From: Eubacteriales bacterium
GTDB taxonomy: Bacteria > Bacillota > Clostridia > Tissierellales > GPF-1
NCBI GenBank assembly: GCA_030625815.1
Contig: DAOUQF010000002.1
Span: 119,358-183,357 of the forward strand
DNA: 64,000 bases
Direction of reading: 5' to 3'
The position numbers were made by a program, and so were the translations under genes. The notes below the pieces were generated by a model. It saw only the letters and a list, made by a program, of their open reading frames with translations, was not told the DNA's origin and made no database searches. Positions 16,985-24,584 of the stretch are shown in pieces. Position 1 is the first letter of the stretch; each line of letters opens with the position of its first letter.

Positions 16985-18037
16985 ATGAAACGAGAAGACG
17001 CAAATCTGGCCTTTATGCTGCAATACGAGCATGTTGCTTGGTATGAAGCGGGAAAGGTACGGATATTAGATCGAAGAATTTATCCGACAAAGATTGAATT
17101 TGTCACATGCAATACCCACAACGAAGTGGCGCAAGCCATTGCGGACATGGTGACGCAAAGCGCGGGTCCATACACCGCTGCAAGCATGGGAATGGCCTTG
17201 GCGGCTGATGAGTGTAAAAATCTAAAGCAAGTGGATCAGATGAGTTACCTTAGGGAAGCAGCCTACAGGCTGTCTCACGCGCGTCCAACGACAGTGAACC
17301 GCATGGAGATGATTGTTGGCGGTTGCTTGAAGGCGGCGGAAGCGGCCATGAAGGCAGGCAAAGCAGTTGATGAAGCCATCTTCCTGCATACCATTGATTC
17401 CATGAATCGCCGATATGCGAAGATCGGCGAGGTGGCCAAGTACTTGGTGGATATGTTCCCGGACAACGGGAAGATCATGACCCAATGCTTTGGCGAAACC
17501 ATCGTGGGCATGATGCTGCGGGAAGCAAAGGAACGCAAGAAGCAGATCAAATTGTTCTGCCCAGAAACGCGGCCTTATCTTCAAGGGGCTCGACTGACAT
17601 CCTCGGTTGCCTACGATATGGGTTTTGATGTGACGGTGATTACGGATAATATGCCTGCATTCACCATGCAGACAAAGGGGATTGATCTATTTACATCCGC
17701 GGCGGACTCCATTACCATGGACGGTCATGTGGTCAACAAAGTGGGAACCATGCAAATTGCCATTGCGGCAAAATACTTTGGTATTCCATACTTTGTAACC
17801 GGAATTCCGGACGAAGTCTACAAGACGATCAAAGACGTAACGATTGAAGAGCGAAATCCAGCGGAGGTTTTGGAATGCCGCGGCATTAAGAACACCTTGG
17901 ATGGCGTTAAGGGATACTATCCTGCCTTCGACATTACGCCTCCCGCTTTGGTGAGTGGCGTTGTAACGGATCGTGGGATTTACAGCCCGTATGATTTGAA
18001 GCGTTATTATGAAACGGAAACAGGGAACTACTGGTAA
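16985..18037 (+). CDS. mtnA: MtnA-like 5-substituted ribose-1-phosphate isomerase (eIF2B-alpha family)
   Basis: 350 residues from ATG 16985 (ATGGGGGTTG gives the site). The C-terminal half matches MtnA: PYLQGARLTSSVAYD, VITDNMPAFTM (with the catalytic Asp), VNKVGTMQIAIAAKYFGIP, IEERNPAEV and YPAFDITPPALVSGVVTD. The catalytic cysteine region aligns as IMTQCFGETIVG (about 165). It converts an aldose-1-phosphate to the ketose-1-phosphate, supplying the class II aldolase. It is the last gene before the terminator at 18065. The N-terminal half is more divergent than in true MtnA, compatible with 5-deoxyribose-1-phosphate or dual specificity. Confidence 0.83.
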   Translation: MKREDANLAFMLQYEHVAWYEAGKVRILDRRIYPTKIEFVTCNTHNEVAQAIADMVTQSAGPYTAASMGMALAADECKNLKQVDQMSYLREAAYRLSHARPTTVNRMEMIVGGCLKAAEAAMKAGKAVDEAIFLHTIDSMNRRYAKIGEVAKYLVDMFPDNGKIMTQCFGETIVGMMLREAKERKKQIKLFCPETRPYLQGARLTSSVAYDMGFDVTVITDNMPAFTMQTKGIDLFTSAADSITMDGHVVNKVGTMQIAIAAKYFGIPYFVTGIPDEVYKTIKDVTIEERNPAEVLECRGIKNTLDGVKGYYPAFDITPPALVSGVVTDRGIYSPYDLKRYYETETGNYW

Positions 18038-18064
18038 ACCGAAAGGCTCTTATATAATCAAATA

Positions 18065-18101
18065 AAAACACCGCATTCCAAAAACTGGAATGCGGTGTTT
18101 T
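18065..18101. terminator. Bidirectional intrinsic terminator
   Basis: Perfect 16-bp stem, AAAACACCGCATTCCA and its complement, with loop AAAAC and T-runs on both strands. It serves the nucleoside operon (plus) and the secreted-protein gene (minus). Confidence 0.88.
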
Positions 18102-18116
18102 GCTGAGTAAAATTAA

Positions 18117-18956
18117 TTAACGGAGTTGCTTCGGCACCGAAACGCTGTAGCAAGTAGTTTGCGGTGGGATACTCATAGTCATCGCCATGCTGTGGGTGAA
18201 GCTGATGCGGTCTCCGACTTTGTAGTCGGCAAAAGCGGCTTCCATCATGGTGTCATCGCTTAGGTGAAGAAGCATGTCTCCTTTTTCCGTTGTAACCAGG
18301 AATGACGGATGAAGGGGATTCTCGCCGATCTTCTTGATGATTCCATTGGCTTCCAGGGTGAAATCGCCGGCTTCTGTGACTTTTACGCGATATTCCACGT
18401 CCTTGCCGTAGGAGATGAATACCAGTTGTGCGCGATTGCCGATCTTTAAAGCGCGTTTCCCTTGCTCGCTCATGGTGACTTGATTCAAGTCGATCACTTT
18501 TTCGTCAACGGTCATGGTTGCATCATCCAACGCCTCAATGATTCCGTCGATCCAAATGCTGCCTTCTTGCGAGGCTTTGTCCAAAACATTGATGGCAATG
18601 GCATGATCACTTGTATAGAAAACTTCAATGATGGTGCCCAATTGCAGATCATAAAACATCTTTGTGTTGATTCTTGTGTAAACGTCGGTGGAAAGGGTTA
18701 ATTCTTTTCCGGTGAGCTGATCTTTAATGGTTAACACATAGCCCTCATCCGCCGTGCTGAAGGCGGTGATTCTACCATAGCCCATCATGGTGTCGGCTAC
18801 CATTAAACGATCGAATCCCAAAACATTATCTTGAATGGGAGCCGAGATGAGTACTGGTTTTTCTCCATATAAAGTGGGAACTGGGTTCTGACCTGCAAAG
18901 GCAAAGCTTGAGGTGAGGATGGCGAGCAGCAATAGACTGATTATCAATTTTTTCAT
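18117..18956 (-). CDS. Secreted protein of unknown function
   Basis: 279 residues with a clear Sec signal (MKKLIISLLLLAILTSSFAFA, cut after FAFAG or nearby). The rest is predominantly beta, with repeated short OB- or SH3-like blocks: GRITAFSTADEGYVLTIKD, DGIIEALDDATMTVDEK and NGIIKKIGENPLHPSFLVT. Each opens with a G-x-I motif about every 85-90 residues, suggesting three copies of one beta-domain. No catalytic motif was seen. RBS: AGGAGAAAAA before the ATG. It is monocistronic and ends at the shared terminator. Confidence 0.7.
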   Translation of the reverse strand: MKKLIISLLLLAILTSSFAFAGQNPVPTLYGEKPVLISAPIQDNVLGFDRLMVADTMMGYGRITAFSTADEGYVLTIKDQLTGKELTLSTDVYTRINTKMFYDLQLGTIIEVFYTSDHAIAINVLDKASQEGSIWIDGIIEALDDATMTVDEKVIDLNQVTMSEQGKRALKIGNRAQLVFISYGKDVEYRVKVTEAGDFTLEANGIIKKIGENPLHPSFLVTTEKGDMLLHLSDDTMMEAAFADYKVGDRISFTHSMAMTMSIPPQTTCYSVSVPKQLR

Positions 18957-19363
18957 TTATTTTTCTCCTTTTTTTGTACTTACCCTTAGTCAGACGGAAA
19001 GGATAAGAAAAAGTTTCAAAGAAATGGCATAATAAAAGATGGGAATGAAACTCTATAAGAAAAACGGATCAAGCGCTAGGCGGCTGACGCTAATATTATG
19101 GAATGAATTCCTCAATATTATTAAGTTCTTTATTAATTATATTGAAAATTTCTTTTTTAACACAAGATAATGGGGGTTTGAAGTCCTATGTATCAATATA
19201 TCTAGCGATATACTTAATAATATTAATTCGGACATTAAAATAATTAATTTTAATGTTGACATAATTAAGAAATGGGTTTATACTAAAGGTGGAAAGAGGG
19301 AAAAGCAGAAAGAAGATCCACATGATTGGTGAAAATAATAATCCGGAGAAGGAGGAAAGCCTG
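18957..19363 (+). promoter_or_regulatory. AT-rich intergenic region with a strong promoter under a palindrome
   Basis: No gene in 400 nt of very AT-rich DNA. TTGACA (19256-19261), a 17-nt spacer and TATACT (19279-19284) form a near-consensus promoter about 80 nt before the first mini-gene. The palindrome CATTAAAA-TAATTAA-TTTTAATG (19233-19255) abuts the -35 box and is a likely operator. The secreted-protein gene is transcribed away from here. Confidence 0.7.
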
Positions 19364-19465
19364 ATGTTGTTATTTAAACATATCTATCCAGCAGAACTCG
19401 AGCATTACAATTATGATCAACTCGAGACAGGAATGGACTTCTTACGTAAGATTGAGCACCTATAA
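19364..19465 (+). CDS. Mini-protein 1 of tandem cassette (33 residues, PAELEHYNYD / RKIEHL family)
   Basis: ATG 19364 behind GGAGAAGGAGGAAAGC (19345-19360), a very strong site. It reads MLLFKHIYPAELEHYNYDQL, then ETGMDFLRKIEHL and a stop. The PAELEHYNYD segment recurs exactly in the mini-protein at 58444-58560 (minus), and the C-terminus (G-M-D-x-x-R-K-I-E-H-L) recurs in its two neighbours and the copy at 58180. No signal peptide, cysteine or transmembrane helix is present. Repetition of size, RBS and C-terminal motif makes this a real gene, although too short for ordinary gene finding. Function unknown. Confidence 0.8.
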   Translation: MLLFKHIYPAELEHYNYDQLETGMDFLRKIEHL

Positions 19466-19492
19466 ATAATTGAAAAACCAAAGGAGAAGAAA

Positions 19493-19597
19493 ATGAAAAA
19501 TTGGATGAATTTTATTGTTGATTACAATATCACTTATTGCAAGTGTGAATCAAATCAATCCGCAATGGATCTTTACCGTAAAATTGAGAACCTCTAA
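19493..19597 (+). CDS. Mini-protein 2 of tandem cassette (34 residues)
   Basis: ATG 19493, 27 nt after mini-gene 1, with AAAGGAGAAGAAA upstream. It opens MKNWMNFIVDYNITYCKCES and ends NQSAMDLYRKIENL. The C-terminal decapeptide AMDLYRKIEN parallels GMDFLRKIEH and GMDLYRRIEH of its neighbours, whereas the N-terminal 20 residues are unrelated and carry C-x-C. A conserved tail with a variable head suggests a shared recognition or processing element on different payloads. No function is recognised. Confidence 0.78.
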   Translation: MKNWMNFIVDYNITYCKCESNQSAMDLYRKIENL

Positions 19598-19626
19598 ATA
19601 AACCCAAAATGAGAAGGAGAAAAACG

Positions 19627-19731
19627 ATGAAAATGATCTTTCACATGATGATTCCTGCCAGCTTGTCTCCCGCCAATGATTTGCGGGCAGATGAAGGCAT
19701 GGATTTGTATCGTCGAATTGAACACCTTTAG
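19627..19731 (+). CDS. Mini-protein 3 of tandem cassette (34 residues)
   Basis: ATG 19627, 29 nt after mini-gene 2, with GAGAAGGAGAAAAACG upstream. It starts MKMIFHMMIPASLSPANDLR and ends ADEGMDLYRRIEHL. The tail matches the family. IPASLSP may be a diverged form of the (Y/F)PAELE block of mini-protein 1. It is the last gene before the terminator at 19780-19817, so the cassette is a self-contained three-gene transcription unit. Confidence 0.78.
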   Translation: MKMIFHMMIPASLSPANDLRADEGMDLYRRIEHL

Positions 19732-19779
19732 ATGAGTCGCCAGGGAGCCAGAAGAGAATTTTTTTGGCTTTTTTGGTAG

Positions 19780-19817
19780 AAACAAACCCGATCGCAGGTA
19801 TGCGATCGGGTTTGTTT
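19780..19817. terminator. Bidirectional terminator between mini-gene cassette and M42 peptidase
   Basis: Perfect 17-bp stem (AAACAAACCCGATCGCA and complement) with tetraloop GGTA. The plus side is followed by TGTC and the minus side ends in Ts. Confidence 0.85.
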
Positions 19818-19826
19818 TGTCTTAGA

Positions 19827-20873
19827 CTATTTGGTTAATGGTGCAAAGCAATAGGCCGTGCCCAAATCGATGGTTGCCTGCATGCCGTCGCGATGAGTTC
19901 TTTCATAGGCGTGGGAAGCGTCAACCCCGGGCCCGATCAATCCGCATCGAATGTCCCAACCCGCGCGAAGGGCTGCGGAAGCATCGGATCCGTAGAAGGG
20001 ATAGATGTCGACTTGATAGGTGATTTTTTTCTTTTCCGCCAATTGAATCAAGAGTTTGCGCATGGACAAGTCGTATGGTCCGGAAGAATCTTTTGCACAA
20101 ATGGTGGTTGCGTGTTCCGAAGAGGTTTGCCCGTCTCCCATGGCTGCCATATCAAGTGCCAGCATTTCGACGGTCCCTGTCGGTAAAGCGGCTGAGGAAC
20201 CATGACCGACTTCTTCGTATGGAGAGACAAAGAAGTGAATGGTGTGTGGCGGTTGCTGTTCCTGGGTCACCAGATTTTCGGCAATGCCCAGCATGCATCC
20301 GACACAGGCCTTGTCATCCAGGTGACGGGATTTCAGATATCCGCTCGGCAGATATTCGGTTCTGGTATCAAAGCTGACAAAATCGCCAGGACGGATTCCA
20401 AGCTTTTCGGTTTCTTCCTTCTTAAAGACTTTTTCATCCAGACGTACTTCCATATTGGCGTCGGTGCGTTCCGTGGCGCCCCGTGCTTCCTTGTAGACAT
20501 GGACGCTGGTTTTGTCAAAGAGAATGGTTCCCGTATAGGTTTTCTCGTCCAGGGTCGTGATCACGCAGGTTTCGCCCTCCACGCTCGTCCATGAATATCC
20601 GCCCAATTGGCTGAGCTTGAGCCGTCCGCTTCCTTTCACTTCCTTGACCATGGCACCCAGGGTGTCCACGTGTGCCGAAAGGGTTTTTGATTTCAACTGA
20701 TCCTTTCCTTCCAGAGTGGCGATTAGCGCGCCTTTTTCCGTTAACCGCGTGGAAAGTCCAAGAGCCTCAAAGCGAGAGTTGACCCATTCAACCGCGTCGC
20801 TGGTATTCCCGGTCGGGGAAGGGATGTTCAGTAAATGCACAGTTTTGTTCATGGTATTCTCGATGTTCTGCAT
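19827..20873 (-). CDS. M42-family metallopeptidase (aminopeptidase/deblocking type)
   Basis: 348 residues from ATG 20873, with GGAGG 6-10 nt upstream; a TTG at 20888 is not needed. Co-catalytic metal ligands: LSAHVDTLGAMV (His, Asp, about 67-78), the Asp in KSRHLDDKACVGCM, the Glu pair in VSPYEEVGHGSSAA and the His in DASHAYERTHRDG. These cytosolic Zn/Co enzymes trim peptides from the N-terminus and usually assemble as dodecamers. It is convergent with the mini-gene cassette and shares its terminator. A role in degrading those peptides is possible but not shown. Confidence 0.9.
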   Translation of the reverse strand: MQNIENTMNKTVHLLNIPSPTGNTSDAVEWVNSRFEALGLSTRLTEKGALIATLEGKDQLKSKTLSAHVDTLGAMVKEVKGSGRLKLSQLGGYSWTSVEGETCVITTLDEKTYTGTILFDKTSVHVYKEARGATERTDANMEVRLDEKVFKKEETEKLGIRPGDFVSFDTRTEYLPSGYLKSRHLDDKACVGCMLGIAENLVTQEQQPPHTIHFFVSPYEEVGHGSSAALPTGTVEMLALDMAAMGDGQTSSEHATTICAKDSSGPYDLSMRKLLIQLAEKKKITYQVDIYPFYGSDASAALRAGWDIRCGLIGPGVDASHAYERTHRDGMQATIDLGTAYCFAPLTK

Positions 20874-21367
20874 GGTTTTCTCCTCCAAGTGGCAAAAATT
20901 TCGATTTTCACTATATTTTGATTATATCTAAAGTGTAGTTGAAAAATAAAGCAATTGCAATGATTATGCCGGCTTTATTGAGAAAAAAGAAGCGATTTGC
21001 CAAAGGTGTGATCTTCCCGTAGACAAAATAGCCAAGTGAAAGCACCAGGGGCTTATATCAACGGGTTCGGTTTGAGGGTTAAAAATCAAACCCGCATGGC
21101 AGATTACAGTCGTTATTCATAATGAACGATAGCGGAATTCTCATCATGTGAATTTTCCTCAAAGATTGCTTGGCACTGAAAAGTGATAAAGTTTGATCCG
21201 AAATTTATCAGGATAATTGTTATGAAGTCATGGGTTAGTTTTAGATTGTGCCAAATAAAATTCTAGACCCTATTGACATTTATTCTGAGAAAAGTATAAT
21301 TAAAGTATGAATCGCGCCATAAATAAACTATGACCCTATTGGCACTTTGTAGATTGGAGACCAGAGT
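20874..21367 (+). promoter_or_regulatory. Long intergenic region with hipA-like gene promoter and repeats
   Basis: About 490 nt with no supported gene. TTGACA (21273-21278), a 16-nt spacer and TATAAT (21295-21300) form a consensus promoter for the kinase pair. The direct repeat GACCCTATTG-(A/G)-CA occurs at the -35 and again at about 21331. GTGCCAA (21248-21254) and TTGGCAC (about 21338-21344) form a widely spaced inverted repeat flanking the promoter. Both are candidates for autoregulation. The upstream part (20940-21240) shows nothing I recognise. Confidence 0.55.
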
Positions 21368-22234
21368 ATGGAATACGGCAGTTTTCCCAAAAACGATAAG
21401 TACTACAGTGGCGCTGAGAGGAAATTTGGAATCACAGTTGGCGCAGAAGAGTATATAATCAAGTTCCGAAAGAAAGAACGGTTTGGGATTAGGAACAATC
21501 ACATCTCAGAGTATCTTGGATGTAGAATCATAGAAAACATGGGATTTGACGTTCAAAAGGTATATCTTGGCACTTATGAAGGTGAACAAGTGGTAGCGAT
21601 AAAAGACTTTGTTGGAGAGGGACAACAATTTGTGGCCTTTAATGATGTCGGCGAGAGCAGTATTGAAGAGGACAGAGAGCAATTCACGTATTCTTACAAA
21701 GATATCATGTCGATCTTATTTCTAAATAACAAGCTTGAGGATCCAGCAGAGACGGTTAGACAATTCTGGGAATTATATATCTTAGATGCACTACTTGGAA
21801 ACTTTGATAGGCACGGCGGCAATTGGGGGTTCATTAAACAACACAACAGATATTCACTGGCTCCTATTTTCGACAACGGCTCTTGCTTATATCCAAAACT
21901 TACTGAGGAAGATGATATGGAAATAATCATCAAGAGCGTGGAAGAAACCCAAAGACGGATATATGTATTTCCTAAATCGCAAATATTATTAAATGGTAAT
22001 AAGAGTTCTTATTACGAGGTTATAAGCAGTCTAAAATACCCAGAATGCAATGAGGCTCTAAAAACGGTGTTCATGCGGTTCGATTATAAGCAAATAGAAA
22101 AGATAATTGATGACACCGAGTTTTTAAGTGAAATTCAGAAGGCTTTTTATAAGCATATGGTGTTAAAGCGGTACCAGTTGATTATTAAAGAGTCGTACGA
22201 GAGGTTGGTGGAGCATGAAGAAGCAGATTGTTAA
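21368..22234 (+). CDS. HipA-like Ser/Thr kinase
   Basis: 288 residues, shorter than HipA (about 440) because the N-terminal couple domain is missing. The kinase core is clear: LLGNFDRHGGNWGFI (about 141-155) is the catalytic loop N-x-D-R-H-x-x-N, and SLAPIFDNGSCLY is the metal-binding D-x-G equivalent. The compact size resembles CtkA-type HipA kinases. It overlaps the next gene by 20 nt. Low G+C relative to the flanks and its own strong promoter suggest acquisition as a mobile toxin-antitoxin-like or defence pair. Activity and target are unknown. Confidence 0.75.
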   Translation: MEYGSFPKNDKYYSGAERKFGITVGAEEYIIKFRKKERFGIRNNHISEYLGCRIIENMGFDVQKVYLGTYEGEQVVAIKDFVGEGQQFVAFNDVGESSIEEDREQFTYSYKDIMSILFLNNKLEDPAETVRQFWELYILDALLGNFDRHGGNWGFIKQHNRYSLAPIFDNGSCLYPKLTEEDDMEIIIKSVEETQRRIYVFPKSQILLNGNKSSYYEVISSLKYPECNEALKTVFMRFDYKQIEKIIDDTEFLSEIQKAFYKHMVLKRYQLIIKESYERLVEHEEADC

Positions 22235-23036
22235 AGCAACAATCGTTGCTGTGGATAAATTGAAAATTAAATACCCAGTATGTTATCTTGAGCAGATCTA
22301 CTTTGAAGATGATACTTATCGTTATGAATTTAAGCCGTATTATGACATCATAGATCTTCTAGACTCTTCTGTTTTTCAAGGTATCCCTGGACTCAACTTG
22401 GAACTCAGAAAAGATGTTTATATTAGAGAAAACAAACTGCCTACATTCATTTACGAGCGTACCCCCCAGAAGAACAGGCAGGACCTGTGGGAGCTGTTAG
22501 ATGAAGTGAATTTAGATTATCTTGACCACTTAGAATGGCTAATACGAACAAATAAACACTACACTGGGGATAATTTTATTGTGGAGGCGTATGTTCCACC
22601 AAAAACAAAAGAATACCCTGCAGACGTGCATTATGGGGATTGTATTACGGCCAAAAACATTTCTGAGGTTTCAAAGGCAAATTTTAAAGTGCTTAAATTT
22701 CTTTTGGATGTCATCACACATGGGGCAACGCTTGTAACAAATAATTTTAGCATAGATGCTTCAAATAGGAAAATGATGCATGGGCTTGTTTATCAGCTTT
22801 ACAACAACGAGCTGCAAGCCTTTAAAGAAAAACAGAGATTCGGTATAGAGATAGCAGCTAAGAAAAACAAATACAAAGGCAGAAAGAAAAGTGAAGTATC
22901 AGTTCTTCTTTTAGATGAGATCATTAAGAAGAGAGAGCGCAACGAAATAACAATTGATGAAGCGATGAAGGAGCTCGGTATTGCTTCAAGGAGAACATTC
23001 TATAGGCGTGTTAAAGAACATAAAGAAAAATACTAG
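22215..23036 (+). CDS. Uncharacterised partner of HipA-like kinase, with C-terminal HTH
   Basis: 273 residues, starting inside the kinase gene (20-nt overlap, so coupled). The first 215 residues match nothing I recognise (YPVCYLEQIYFEDDTYRYEF; FIVEAYVPPKTKEYPADVHY). The last 50 are basic and form a resolvase-type helix-turn-helix: GRKKSEVSVLLLDEI, then ITIDEAMKELGIASRRTFYR. It could be the DNA-binding antitoxin or substrate of the kinase, but no known antitoxin is identified. Its A+T richness matches the kinase. Confidence 0.6.
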   Translation: MKKQIVKATIVAVDKLKIKYPVCYLEQIYFEDDTYRYEFKPYYDIIDLLDSSVFQGIPGLNLELRKDVYIRENKLPTFIYERTPQKNRQDLWELLDEVNLDYLDHLEWLIRTNKHYTGDNFIVEAYVPPKTKEYPADVHYGDCITAKNISEVSKANFKVLKFLLDVITHGATLVTNNFSIDASNRKMMHGLVYQLYNNELQAFKEKQRFGIEIAAKKNKYKGRKKSEVSVLLLDEIIKKRERNEITIDEAMKELGIASRRTFYRRVKEHKEKY

Positions 23037-23059
23037 ATATGTAGCAATTACGTTTCATC

Positions 23060-23155
23060 TTATAACCCGATCAACCTCGTGACTGCACCGACCCGGCAGC
23101 GGGTGTAATAGCCGCTCGTGGTCGGAACAGGGGAACCGTCTCCCTGCGGGAAGCG
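23060..23155. ncRNA. Candidate structured RNA element, strand unknown
   Basis: A G+C-rich island in AT-rich surroundings. CCGACC (23088-23093) pairs with GGTCGG (23120-23125). It encloses AGCGG (23098-23102) and CCGCT (23112-23116) around loop GTGTAATAG. A second hairpin, GGGA/TCCC (23131-23134, 23141-23144), follows. A 76-codon minus-strand frame crosses it but is better explained by the structure. No Rfam class is recognised. Confidence 0.3.
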
Positions 23156-23231
23156 AAGATTTTGAAATCCGGCCAAGTTTTTTTTATAGTAAGAAGGGAA
23201 ATGCGGTGGAATAGAAGGCGGAAAAGAAACG

Positions 23232-23270
23232 CAATAAAAAATGATCCCGGGTTGATGAAGCCTGGGATCG
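23232..23270 (-). terminator. Terminator of the Crp/Fnr-family gene
   Basis: On the minus strand, GATCCCAGGCTT pairs with AACCCGGGATC (one mismatch, loop CATC), followed by ATTTTTTATT. A further hairpin (AACTCTC/GAGAGTT, about 23282-23312) lies just after the gene's stop codon. Confidence 0.65.
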
Positions 23271-23317
23271 TCTGTATTCAAAACTCTCACGGAGGTAGCC
23301 CGGTGGAGAGTTAAAAA

Positions 23318-24010
23318 TCAAATATAGGAGATGTCTTTTGCCAGTTCTTTTAAGGCGCCGTCATTCAATATTCGGATTTGACGTCCTGATTTTTCGATCC
23401 AACCCTTCTCGACAAAGTCTTGCAAGGTTCGATGCAAATGTCGATAGCTGCATCCCAAAAGATTGGCGAGATCCGTATACCGGTTGGTTTTGACAAAGCT
23501 TACGGCTTGATCTTCATCGATATATACCGTGAGCAGATAAGCGGCCAAGCGCGATTCCAGCGGGTAACGGGACAGGGCGTTAGCCTTGACCGATGATGAG
23601 TGGAACTTTTGGCTGACGTGCTTAATCAGAAATCGCAAAAAGGGAGGATAATCCCAACAGGTTCTCAGCAATTCGTCTTTGTCGATTTCAATCAGAAGGC
23701 TGGGTTCCATGGAGGCGACTTCGTTGTGGAGCGGATAATTCTCAAAAAGCTCCAAATCACCCAAGATCGCGAAATCTTGATTGAATCCGATCAGATAGAT
23801 GCTGCCGTCTTCCTGCAAGAAAAAGATTTTGAGTTTTCCTTTGACCAGGATATGAACCTTTTGAAGGCTTTCTCCCGTCTGATAGATCTGTTCGCCGGCT
23901 GCCATGGAAACAAGATGCATTTTCGGCATTTGATCGGGCGGAAAGATTTGATCCAATTGATGGAACTGCAACCAGTATTGCAATTGTTTAGAATCATGAA
24001 TAGTTTTCAT
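23318..24010 (-). CDS. Crp/Fnr-family transcriptional regulator
   Basis: 230 residues. The cyclic-nucleotide-binding fold covers about 30-140 (VSMAAGEQIYQTGESLQKVH; ILVKGKLKIFFLQEDGSIYL; FAILGDLELFENYPLHNEVAS). The C-terminal winged helix is TNRYTDLANLLGCSYRHLHR, then TLQDFVEKGWIEKSGRQI. No cysteine cluster for an Fe-S centre is seen at the N-terminus, so it resembles YeiL/PrfA-type members more than Fnr. It is divergent from the marR gene and its effector is unknown. GACATATGTC at 24058-24067 in the shared promoter is a plausible site. Confidence 0.87.
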   Translation of the reverse strand: MKTIHDSKQLQYWLQFHQLDQIFPPDQMPKMHLVSMAAGEQIYQTGESLQKVHILVKGKLKIFFLQEDGSIYLIGFNQDFAILGDLELFENYPLHNEVASMEPSLLIEIDKDELLRTCWDYPPFLRFLIKHVSQKFHSSSVKANALSRYPLESRLAAYLLTVYIDEDQAVSFVKTNRYTDLANLLGCSYRHLHRTLQDFVEKGWIEKSGRQIRILNDGALKELAKDISYI

Positions 24011-24057
24011 GTATTTCTCCTATCTGTAGTCTATAGTATTATTTTATCATGTCAAAG

Positions 24058-24125
24058 GACATATGTCATATTATTGACAAAACTTTATGATTTGATATAT
24101 CCTTAGTTGTAGAAGTCAACTAAGG
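24058..24125 (+). promoter_or_regulatory. marR promoter with a perfect palindrome over start region
   Basis: TTGACA (24074-24079), a 16-nt spacer and TATATC (24096-24101). Directly after lies CCTTAGTTG (24101-24109), 7 nt, CAACTAAGG (24117-24125): 9-bp perfect arms reaching into the ribosome binding site. This is typical of a MarR autoregulatory operator. Confidence 0.72.
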
Positions 24126-24134
24126 AGTGAAAAT

Positions 24135-24584
24135 ATGGAAAAGAAATATTGCTCGTATGGTCACTCGATTGCGGTGATTCATCGACATATTGCGGCCTTT
24201 ATCAATTCGAAATTGAAAGCAGAAGGTTTAACCTATGGATACGCAATTTTTTTGATCAATATTTCTCGAAATTCCGGCTGTTCGCAAAAGGATTTATGCG
24301 CGCGATTGATGATTGATAAGACGACCACGGCAAAAAACATTAAAAAGCTGGAATCGATGGGGTATATTTGGAGAGAAAAAGATAAAGACGATCAACGATT
24401 CTATCACTTGTATGTGACAGAGCAAGGAGAAAAAGTTTGCAGCAGAGTGCAAGAGGTTTTGATGCAAACGTCTGAAATCTTAAAGCGGGATATGACGGTG
24501 GAGCAACAAGAAGAAGCGGAAAATATCTTGAAGAGGATGGAATCGAATATTTGCAAGAAAGTTTGCGGAGAGCAGCATGCATAA
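24135..24584 (+). CDS. MarR-family transcriptional regulator
   Basis: 149 residues. The winged helix-turn-helix is complete: NSGCSQKDLCARLMIDKTTT, AKNIKKLESMGYIWREKD, then the wing DDQRFYHLYVTEQGEKV. Helices at both ends serve dimerisation. Four to five cysteines (YCSYGHS, NSGCSQKDLCARL, KVCSRV, ICKKVCGEQ) are more than usual and could make it redox-sensitive. Its target is unknown beyond probable autoregulation; the YdcZ pair 250 nt downstream on the other strand is a candidate. Confidence 0.88.
   Translation: MEKKYCSYGHSIAVIHRHIAAFINSKLKAEGLTYGYAIFLINISRNSGCSQKDLCARLMIDKTTTAKNIKKLESMGYIWREKDKDDQRFYHLYVTEQGEKVCSRVQEVLMQTSEILKRDMTVEQQEEAENILKRMESNICKKVCGEQHA

Noticed and set aside
23060..23290. 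76-codon minus-strand frame
   Set aside because: It crosses two hairpins and a terminator and lacks a start site; better read as RNA structure.
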